Source: W589 sp964611805
GTDB taxonomy: Bacteria; Chloroflexota; Dehalococcoidia; Dehalococcoidales; Fen-1064
Length of the DNA: 5,952 bases
Assembly: GCA_964611805.1 (NCBI GenBank)
Contig: CAZTBG010000085.1
Location: 1 to 5,952, forward strand
Direction: 5' to 3'
Shown: positions 1 to 4,526 of the stretch, in pieces
How the letters are laid out: each line of letters starts with the position of its first letter
Position numbering within the stretch: the stretch's first letter is position 1
Position numbers and translations under genes: made by a program
Notes under the pieces: model-generated
What the model saw: the letters and a program-made list of their open reading frames with translations, nothing else
Told to the model about the DNA's origin: nothing
The model's database searches: none

Positions 1-88
1 CACATCCCTTAGCAATAGATTCCACATGAGGGAGAACACATTCCGCCAGTTCTGACCCATCTAGTGGCACCAGGATTTTCTTATACAT
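1..88 (-). CDS. Universal stress protein (UspA family), N-terminal fragment
   Basis: Only the first 29 codons are in the window; the gene continues past the left edge. The translation begins MYKKILVPLDGSELAE, the classic first beta-strand and loop of UspA proteins: hydrophobic KILVPLDGS, with the Asp that contacts ATP in nucleotide-binding members, followed by a helix (ECVLPHVESIAKG). Family members are soluble alpha/beta proteins, often ATP-binding, induced by starvation or stress. The ATG at 86-88 is preceded by a strong Shine-Dalgarno AAGGAGGA (93-100) with 4 nt between. It lies 77 nt downstream of the lipoprotein gene in the same direction and is plausibly the next gene of the otsA cluster. 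The ATP-binding G-2x-G-9x-G(S/T) motif would lie off-window, so the subtype cannot be told. Confidence 0.9.
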   Translation of the reverse strand, partial: MYKKILVPLDGSELAECVLPHVESIAKGC

Positions 89-165
89 CTTGTCCTCCTT
101 TTATAACCGGTTGAACAGGGCTGAAATTAGCTTCACACTCCAAATACTCAGCTTGTCTCTATCTC

Positions 166-558
166 CTACTGCATTACGAAGCTGGTTGTTTCGTCGTTTA
201 CATTAACCACGTAAGTCTCGCCGGAAGTGAAATCCGTGCCGAGGTTTACATTTTTCTCAAAGAAGCCGTAGATCTGGGCGCAGATGGCGTCTCTTGGTCG
301 TTGTGTGGTGACCTCCATGTTAATAATGTTTCCGTCCCGCTCGGTCTTCAGGTCGTTAAAAGTGGTGCAGCTATCGGCTAGCCCTCCCTTGATATACACA
401 AATACCTGCGGAGGGTAGGATTCGGCAATGCTCACCCTGACTTCGTGGATGGGTGCCGGTCTAATCTCAATCTGGCCGTCAGTGCCTGAAGACTGGCACC
501 CGAAAGCGAGCAAAATAGCCGATGCTAACGCAGTTAAATATATACCTCGCTTTATCAT
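166..558 (-). CDS. Small putative lipoprotein, function unknown
   Basis: The protein has 130 residues. The N-terminus has Lys3-Arg4, a hydrophobic stretch (about residues 6-19) and LAFGC with Cys21, which reads as a type II signal peptide. Phe at -2 makes the lipobox slightly atypical. The mature part (22-130) should be anchored outside the cytoplasmic membrane. It looks all-beta: alternating strands around ESYPPQVFVYIKGGLADSC, a central RPRDAIC, and a C-terminal GETYVVNVND strand pair. Cys64 and Cys93 are the only mature cysteines besides the lipidated one and could form a disulfide. This ESxPxQ...GxLxDxC...RPxDAxC...GxYxVxVN pattern recalls small secreted proteins of unknown function in Chloroflexota (from memory). 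The start ATG (556-558) is 12 nt after the DJ-1-like gene, and its SD overlaps that gene's stop codon. I assign no function. Confidence 0.85.
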   Translation of the reverse strand: MIKRGIYLTALASAILLAFGCQSSGTDGQIEIRPAPIHEVRVSIAESYPPQVFVYIKGGLADSCTTFNDLKTERDGNIINMEVTTQRPRDAICAQIYGFFEKNVNLGTDFTSGETYVVNVNDETTSFVMQ

Positions 559-563
559 TACTT

Positions 564-573
564 GCCCACCTCA
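564..573 (-). promoter_or_regulatory. Shine-Dalgarno overlapping the upstream stop codon
   Basis: On the minus strand the sequence TGAGGTGG contains both the TGA stop of the DJ-1/PfpI gene (571-573) and a GAGGTGG ribosome-binding site for the lipoprotein gene. The lipoprotein ATG follows at 558-556. Sharing these bases suggests termination-reinitiation coupling and supports co-transcription of the two genes. Confidence 0.6.
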
Positions 574-1089
574 GAGCAAAGCCTCAATTATTGCCTTATT
601 GAATTTTGGCAGGTCAGCAGGTTTGCGTGACGTGATGATATTACCGTCTTTAACCACCGGCTCATCGACCCAGATAGCACCGGCATTCTTCAGGTCTACG
701 GCTACCGAAGGCCAGGAAGTTACCCGGCGACCTTTGACGATATCGGCCGAAATCAGGAGCTGAGGGCCATGGCAGACGGCAGCTATTATCTTGCCTTCCT
801 CGTGGGCCTTTCTCACCAGGTCAATCATAGGCTGGTGCAGGCGCATCTTGTCCGGAGCGTAGCCGCCGGGGATGATTATGGCATCAAATTCACCGGCTTC
901 AACCTTGTCGGCAGTTGTGTCTACTGTCACTTCAGCCGACCCTCTCTTTCCCTTGTAGCTTTTCTTTGAGCCACTACCCACAATCAACACTCTGGCACCA
1001 GCGTCTTTCATTGCTCTCAGTGGCTCTGCAAGCTCGGAGTCCTCAAAGCCCTCCTCAGCCAGGATGGCGATGCGTTTTCCCGTAAGCAT
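571..1089 (-). CDS. PfpI/DJ-1 family protein (type 1 glutamine amidotransferase-like)
   Basis: The protein has 172 residues, the usual single-domain PfpI/DJ-1 length (about 165-190). Visible landmarks in order: KRIAILAEEGFEDSEL (strand 1 and the acidic loop with Glu16, the candidate residue that hydrogen-bonds the nucleophile); FDAIIIPGGYAPD (68-80), the family's PGG loop; and AAVCHGPQLL (103-112), the nucleophile elbow with Cys106 and adjacent His107. A C-terminal GRRVTSWPS and DGNIITSRKPADLPKF follow. Homologues are cytoplasmic oligomers reported as proteases, chaperones or glyoxalase/deglycase-type enzymes acting on methylglyoxal-modified targets; which activity applies cannot be read from sequence. 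The ATG at 1087-1089 has an AAGGAGAT site (1094-1101) just upstream. Neighbours with stress roles fit a protein or carbonyl stress function. Confidence 0.93.
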   Translation of the reverse strand: MLTGKRIAILAEEGFEDSELAEPLRAMKDAGARVLIVGSGSKKSYKGKRGSAEVTVDTTADKVEAGEFDAIIIPGGYAPDKMRLHQPMIDLVRKAHEEGKIIAAVCHGPQLLISADIVKGRRVTSWPSVAVDLKNAGAIWVDEPVVKDGNIITSRKPADLPKFNKAIIEALL

Positions 1090-1154
1090 GTGTATCTCCT
1101 TCTTGAATCAGTCGTTGTGTCGATTCCCTTTCCTTGCGTCAGCGTTGCCTTACC

Positions 1155-1445
1155 CTATCTTCCGCCTGGCCCTGAGTAAGATGAAACAGCAAGGTCAGCC
1201 GAAATCCCATTATCCCGGGTCACCAACAGGTGTAGGTCTTCGGTAATGCCATCAACGCATCCGATAACCGGCATCATTGCTTCGGCCAATCTTTGTCTGT
1301 TCGGAGCTTCAACCATTGCAATGATATCTGGACGACCTTCCAGCCAGTCGACAAAAACAACCCCTATTTTGCTCCGCAGCATTTGGACGGCGTATTCGCA
1401 ATTTCCGTCTACAATTTCAAACAACACGTAAACTCTTGCGCTCAT
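1155..1445 (-). CDS. Small ACT/RAM-like (Lrp/AsnC C-terminal domain-like) protein
   Basis: The protein has 96 residues and no DNA-binding helix-turn-helix. Residues 1-77 follow the beta-alpha-beta-beta-alpha-beta order of the ferredoxin-like RAM/ACT fold: ARVYVLFEIVDGN, helix CEYAVQMLRSK, GVVFVDWLEGRPDIIAMVEA (two strands), helix NRQRLAEAMMPVI, then DGITEDLHLLVTRD. The strand pair resembles the 'GxYDIVAxVEA' element of stand-alone Lrp/AsnC ligand-binding domains. Such domains form dimers and bind small effectors, typically amino acids; whether this one does is inference. The last 18 residues look disordered (Ser/Gly rich). The gene starts 23 nt after the HesB-like gene. The nearest SD, GGAGG (1458-1462), is 12 nt from the ATG, a little far, so translation may be modest or coupled. 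Confidence 0.8.
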   Translation of the reverse strand: MSARVYVLFEIVDGNCEYAVQMLRSKIGVVFVDWLEGRPDIIAMVEAPNRQRLAEAMMPVIGCVDGITEDLHLLVTRDNGISADLAVSSYSGPGGR

Positions 1446-1468
1446 TTCTCTCAGCGGCCTCCATCAAC

Positions 1469-1741
1469 TTATTTCCTGGTAATGATAAATTCACGTTCAC
1501 TTTGGCTGTTTGCCACATCAAGGGTCATCCCATCCAGTAACCTCAGAAACTCGTTGCCTATCAACAGGACTTTCAAGCCGTGACTGTGTACGACCTCATC
1601 TCCATCCTTTTCTCGGCTTAAGACCAGGCCGAACTGTCCTAATGTCCCGTATGATAGCCTGATGCTGGTCTCAGCATCCCTGGCTGATGAGAGCAATAAT
1701 TTTTTTAATTCTTCTCTGGCTTTGTCGGTTACCTTTACCAT
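1469..1741 (-). CDS. HesB/IscA-like protein lacking all cysteines
   Basis: The protein has 90 residues. The order of elements matches the HesB/IscA fold: an N-terminal VKVTDKAREELKKLL (strand plus helix, as in A-type carriers), SIRLSYGTLGQFGLVLS where IscA has the G-G-C-S-G-F segment, DGDEVVHSHGLKVLLIGNEFLRLLDGMTLD (residues 46-75), and a final strand SEREFIITRK. True A-type Fe-S carriers use one Cys in the central segment and a CxC at the C-terminus. None is present here and the protein contains no cysteine at all, so Fe-S carriage in the usual way is unlikely. Its role is unknown; a structural or regulatory derivative is possible. The start ATG (1739-1741) has an excellent AAAGGAGG SD (1747-1754). 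It lies 28 nt after the otsA stop, so the two are probably co-transcribed. Confidence 0.82.
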   Translation of the reverse strand: MVKVTDKAREELKKLLLSSARDAETSIRLSYGTLGQFGLVLSREKDGDEVVHSHGLKVLLIGNEFLRLLDGMTLDVANSQSEREFIITRK

Positions 1742-1746
1742 TTCCG

Positions 1747-1754
1747 CCTCCTTT
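1747..1754 (-). promoter_or_regulatory. Shine-Dalgarno of the HesB-like gene
   Basis: AAAGGAGG on the minus strand lies 5 nt before the ATG at 1741-1739, inside the 28-nt gap after otsA. It shows the small gene is translated in its own right. Confidence 0.7.
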
Positions 1755-1769
1755 ATCAGGGCATACTTC

Positions 1770-3365
1770 TTAGCGGTTTAAATCGGTGTAACTATTAGCC
1801 AGCTCCTGATAACATTCGACTGACCACTCCGCTGTCTGGAAGAAAAGGTCTGCCCACCAGTGAATATCACGCCGCCTAATCAGGTTCCGCAGTTTTCGCA
1901 TTCGTGATTTTCGTTCGTCAGTTCCCATAAAGAATGCTCTCCTTATGGTTTTAGCAACACCCTCGATATCATACGGGTTTACTCGCAGGGCATTTCTGCG
2001 AAGCTGTGTGGCAGCGCCAGCGAACTTGCTCAGTATAAGCACCCCGTCTTCCTCCAGGTTAGCTGCACAATATTCCTTGGCCACCAGATTCATACCATCC
2101 TTTAACGGTGTAACAAGCGCAATACTTGCCGAGCGATAGTACGCCAGCAGCTCGCTTCGCTCCAGGCTGCGGAACATGTATTGGACGGGAGTCCAGTCAG
2201 TCCCGGCAAGCCTGCCGTTAATCCGGGTAATGAGTCCTTCAATCTCTGCTTTCAGTTTCTGATACTCCGGAATATCCTCACGACTTGGTACCACAATCTG
2301 TATTAACGTTACCTTTCCGCGGAGGTCTTCAAAACGTTCCAGGGCTCTCCAGAATGCTTGCAATCTCAACGGAATGCCTTTCGAGTAGTCCAGACGGTCT
2401 ACCCCCAGAATGATTTGTCGGCCTTCGTTGGCCTTACGCAGTTGCTCTACCATATCTCCCACGGGTTTCTGTGCAGCGGCCCTCGAGAACTCGTCGAAGT
2501 CTATGCCGATGGGGAAAACCCCGGCTTCGGTACGATGCCCTCCTGATGTGATTACAGAAACTCGCCCTCCATTAGTTACCTGAAGACCTTCGACCAAAGC
2601 TTCAGCGCACAGAATAAAATTATTCTTGTCCTGGGACGTCTGGAAGCCAATCAGGTCATATTCGAGCATCGCCTTGAGGATATAGGTGTCCCACGGCAGC
2701 TTATTAAAGATGTCCGGTGGTGGAAACGGAATATGGAGGAAGAACCCCACGGGCTGTGTCGAGCCGATTCTATGCAGTTCTTCAGCCGCCAGTAGAAGGT
2801 GGTAGTCATGGACCCAGATACAGTCATGCTGGTTGGAATTTTCGGCAATCGCCCGGGCAAACTTACGATTAACTGCCTGGTAACTGGTCCAGTAAGCAGA
2901 CCCGAATTCGCAGTATGACATAAGACCATGAAACAAGGGCCAAAGAACTTCATTGGAGAATCCGAGATAGTAATGCTTTACTTCATCTTCCGAAAGTAGG
3001 ACTGGCTTGAAAACGCAGCCAAACCGCTCACCAGCCGCTACTAGCTGGCCGTTTAAAGATAACTCCCCGCCGATACCCGGCCAGCCAATCCAGAGCCCGT
3101 GTCTCTTGCGCAACACTGGAGTGAGAGCAGTGACCAGCCCGCCTGAACCCGGCTTGACCTGTAGCTCACCATTCCCATTTGTTGAAAGGCTGACAGGTAG
3201 TCGATTTGAAACAACAACGATTCTGTCTGCCCGGGTCTTGTTCTGAGGTGTCTCCGAATTTTTAGAGAAGCATTCATTTTGGAGGTGGGGGTATAGGACA
3301 TCGTGCTCCGTGTAATGCCTTATAACCGCTCCCACTTTGCTCTGGCTCTTCAACTCTGCCGCCAT
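1770..3365 (-). CDS. otsA: Trehalose-6-phosphate synthase (GT20)
   Basis: The enzyme joins UDP- (or GDP-/ADP-) glucose to glucose-6-phosphate to make trehalose-6-phosphate in the cytoplasm. Counting from the chosen ATG (531 residues), GT20 landmarks are: IVVVSNRLPVSL (about 49-60, Arg55); GGLVTAL; WIGWPG (92-97); WVHDYHLLL (184-192, Asp187); GFFLHIPFPPPDIF (207-220); VDRLDYSKGI (322-331, with Arg324 and Lys329 matching E. coli OtsA Arg262 and Lys267); VPSREDIPEY; and PLKDGMNLVAKEY (420-432, with Asp423 and Glu431 matching Asp361 and Glu369). The GT20 domain is complete and no phosphatase domain is fused. About 45 polar residues precede the catalytic domain, longer than in E. coli OtsA. The start is set at 3363-3365 because AAAGGAGGT (3375-3383) lies 9 nt upstream. 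The longer frame from 3395 has no SD and would translate that SD as Gly-Gly-Lys-Gly-Gly. No trehalose-6-phosphate phosphatase is visible in the window. Confidence 0.96.
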   Translation of the reverse strand: MAAELKSQSKVGAVIRHYTEHDVLYPHLQNECFSKNSETPQNKTRADRIVVVSNRLPVSLSTNGNGELQVKPGSGGLVTALTPVLRKRHGLWIGWPGIGGELSLNGQLVAAGERFGCVFKPVLLSEDEVKHYYLGFSNEVLWPLFHGLMSYCEFGSAYWTSYQAVNRKFARAIAENSNQHDCIWVHDYHLLLAAEELHRIGSTQPVGFFLHIPFPPPDIFNKLPWDTYILKAMLEYDLIGFQTSQDKNNFILCAEALVEGLQVTNGGRVSVITSGGHRTEAGVFPIGIDFDEFSRAAAQKPVGDMVEQLRKANEGRQIILGVDRLDYSKGIPLRLQAFWRALERFEDLRGKVTLIQIVVPSREDIPEYQKLKAEIEGLITRINGRLAGTDWTPVQYMFRSLERSELLAYYRSASIALVTPLKDGMNLVAKEYCAANLEEDGVLILSKFAGAATQLRRNALRVNPYDIEGVAKTIRRAFFMGTDERKSRMRKLRNLIRRRDIHWWADLFFQTAEWSVECYQELANSYTDLNR

Positions 3366-3374
3366 TGAACCTAT

Positions 3375-3383
3375 ACCTCCTTT
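3375..3383 (-). promoter_or_regulatory. otsA: Shine-Dalgarno deciding the otsA start
   Basis: AAAGGAGGT is a near-perfect anti-16S complement, 9 nt before the ATG at 3365-3363. It sits inside the longest open frame (ATG at 3395), whose own upstream bases (GCTAAACG) contain no purine-rich site. Confidence 0.8.
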
Positions 3384-3570
3384 TCCGCCAGCCATCGTTT
3401 AGCTTTGGTCTTTCTGGCATCTTACATTCAGGGCAGAGGACCGCAGACTTGTGAGTATCGGGAAGGGGAGCGCACTCGAGTCCTGTTTAGAGACTGAGAC
3501 TGCGGACATTGGGCCAATGCAAGCGCCATCGTTTTACTCCGGGGGTGATTCCAAAGTGAGATTTTATAAG

Positions 3571-3616
3571 ATGGGTGATGAAAAAGTTATAAAATGGGGG
3601 CGGAAAAAGTTACAAA
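3571..3616. repeat. Imperfect 23-bp tandem direct repeat (two copies)
   Basis: Copy 1 (3571-3593) and copy 2 (3594-3616) abut and match at 19 of 23 positions. The strongest shared core is GAAAAAGTTAYAAAA (3580-3594 and 3603-3617, 14 of 15). A degenerate third element, GGGGGTGATTCCAAAGT (3541-3557), lies 30 bp to the left and matches copy 1 at 12 of 17 positions. A period of about two helical turns places copies on the same DNA face, as expected for a regulator-binding site. The regulator is not known. Confidence 0.6.
3586..3615 (-). promoter_or_regulatory. Candidate sigma70-type promoter for otsA
   Basis: On the minus strand, TTGTAA (3610-3615, 4 of 6 to the -35 consensus) is followed after 18 nt by TATAAC (3586-3591, 5 of 6 to the -10). 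Transcription would begin near 3579 and read toward otsA. A second -10-like TATAAA (3563-3568) lies downstream with a poorer -35. Both hexamers fall inside the tandem repeat, so a protein bound to the repeat would affect initiation directly. Confidence 0.4.
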
Positions 3617-3662
3617 ACTATGACATTAGAAGGAATATCTTGAGGGCGCACATCAGGGCAGT

Positions 3663-4361
3663 TCAGGCAAATGGCTGGTCTATCATGTAGCCTGTTTTGG
3701 GTATAGTGCGAATGAGTGTGGGATTTTCGGGGTCGCTTTCCACCTTGTTCCTTAGCCTGCTTATCCATGTGCGCAGTATCTGCACGTCATCGCGATATTC
3801 TGTCCCCCAGATTAGTGTAAGAAGGTCGTCGTAAAGCATAACTCTCCCGACATTCCGGGCAAGCTCGCTGAGCAGAAGCCACTCAATACGGGTCAGGCGG
3901 ACCTCTTCTCCTCTCACGATGACAAGACGCTTTTTGAAATCGATAGTCATTTCACCCAGAGAGAGCTGTTCATGAAACTTACGGCTTTCAGCCGGTGCCA
4001 GGCGTCGCCTGACAGCCTCAATTCGGGCAACCAGCTCGTCCGGGCTGAACGGCTTGGACAGATAATCATCTGCGCCGAGGTCGAGGCCCTTTACCTTTTC
4101 TGCATTAGACCCCTTAGCACTGAGGACAATAACCGGCACCGAGGAAAAAGAGCGGAGTTCTTTCAGGGTTTCAAAGCCGTCCATTCTGGGCATCATTATA
4201 TCAAGCACCATCAGATCCGGCTCCTGCGCCTGCACCTGCTCTAGAGCATCTACACCGTTACTGGCGATAATGACCTCGTAGCCGGAGACCTTAAGCTTGG
4301 AGGAAAGAAAGCTGAGGATACGTTCCTCGTCATCTACTACCAGTACACGGAATTGTCTCAT
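3663..4361 (-). CDS. OmpR/PhoB-family response regulator
   Basis: The protein has 232 residues from the chosen ATG, a standard receiver plus winged-helix length. Receiver: FRVLVVDDEE (acidic pair Asp10-Asp11), LMVLDIMMPRMDG with phospho-acceptor Asp54, VIVLSAK with Ser81, and DDYLSKPF with Lys103. These are all the conserved phosphorylation residues. The C-terminal Trans_Reg_C domain (about 130-228) shows VRLTRIEWLLLSELARNVGRV, then VQILRTWISRLRNKVE (recognition helix) and IRTIPKTGYMI (wing), so it binds DNA. The ATG at 4359-4361 has AGGA 7 nt upstream. An in-frame GTG at 4374-4376 would add five residues but has a weaker site. It is divergent from the MEDS histidine kinase, its probable partner. 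The -10/start-point tandem repeat upstream suggests autoregulation. Confidence 0.96.
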   Translation of the reverse strand: MRQFRVLVVDDEERILSFLSSKLKVSGYEVIIASNGVDALEQVQAQEPDLMVLDIMMPRMDGFETLKELRSFSSVPVIVLSAKGSNAEKVKGLDLGADDYLSKPFSPDELVARIEAVRRRLAPAESRKFHEQLSLGEMTIDFKKRLVIVRGEEVRLTRIEWLLLSELARNVGRVMLYDDLLTLIWGTEYRDDVQILRTWISRLRNKVESDPENPTLIRTIPKTGYMIDQPFA

Positions 4362-4389
4362 GGTGTTATCCTGCACATACCTGTTCGCC

Positions 4390-4409
4390 CCAAATCATAC
4401 CAAATCATA
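4390..4409. repeat. Perfect 10-bp tandem repeat, candidate regulator operator
   Basis: CCAAATCATA occurs twice without a gap (4390-4399 and 4400-4409). A 10-bp direct-repeat spacing is the hallmark of OmpR/PhoB-type dimer sites (family knowledge). The right copy contains the -10 of the response regulator promoter and the left copy covers the predicted start point, so binding there would be expected to repress. Confidence 0.6.
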
Positions 4410-4432
4410 TACGTGAATGCCAGCGATGTCAA
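4404..4432 (-). promoter_or_regulatory. Sigma70-type promoter for the response regulator
   Basis: On the minus strand a perfect -35 TTGACA (4427-4432), a 17-nt spacer and -10 TATGAT (4404-4409, 5 of 6). The predicted start is near 4397, giving a leader of about 36 nt to the ATG at 4361. The duplicated repeat provides a second TATGAT at 4394-4399. Confidence 0.7.
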
Positions 4433-4452
4433 AGTACGTCTTCTACATTTTG

Positions 4453-4481
4453 TTGACTGGTACGCAAAGCAGAACTAGAAT
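4453..4481 (+). promoter_or_regulatory. Sigma70-type promoter for the histidine kinase
   Basis: TTGACT (4453-4458, 5 of 6), a 17-nt spacer, then TAGAAT (4476-4481, 5 of 6). The start would be near 4488, leaving about 33-39 nt of leader containing the AAGGAGG site. Its -35 is 20 bp from the -35 of the opposing promoter, so the two share one control region. Confidence 0.65.
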
Positions 4482-4513
4482 ATGAACAGCTAGCCTGGTT
4501 ATCAGAAAGATGC

Positions 4514-4520
4514 AAGGAGG
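4514..4520 (+). promoter_or_regulatory. Shine-Dalgarno of the histidine kinase
   Basis: AAGGAGG directly abuts the ATG at 4521 (no spacer) but lies 6 nt before the in-frame GTG at 4527. Normal spacing therefore favours GTG as the start. Confidence 0.6.
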
Positions 4521-4526
4521 ATGCCA

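Larger units (their letters stand above)
3366..3662. other. Non-coding gap and long leader upstream of otsA
   Basis: About 297 nt lie between the response regulator stop and the otsA start. The right part (3541-3620) is AT-rich, repeated and promoter-like. The left part (about 3366-3540) would be a leader of up to 200 nt if transcription starts near 3579. It holds short dyads: CATTGGGCCAATG (3507-3519), ACTCGAGT (3474-3481), and CCGCAG (3441-3446) facing CTGCGG (3500-3505). I recognise no known riboswitch class, no terminator T-run and no convincing gene. Confidence 0.55.

Noticed and set aside
100..112. TATAAA -10-like hexamer and AACCGGTT palindrome just upstream of the UspA gene
   Set aside because: The hexamer touches the Shine-Dalgarno and would place the transcript start almost at the ATG, losing the SD. 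No matching -35 was seen. The 8-bp palindrome alone is too short to call an operator.
428..763. Plus-strand 111-codon frame
   Set aside because: It is antisense to both the lipoprotein and the PfpI/DJ-1 gene, each of which has clear motifs and SD sequences.
3621..3662. Possible terminator after the response regulator gene
   Set aside because: No GC-rich hairpin followed by a T-run on the minus strand is visible, so read-through into otsA cannot be excluded.
3451..3690. Plus-strand 79-codon frame in the gap upstream of otsA
   Set aside because: It starts with GTG without a well-spaced SD, runs into the 3' end of the regulator on the other strand, shows no family resemblance, and much of it is made of the tandem repeat.
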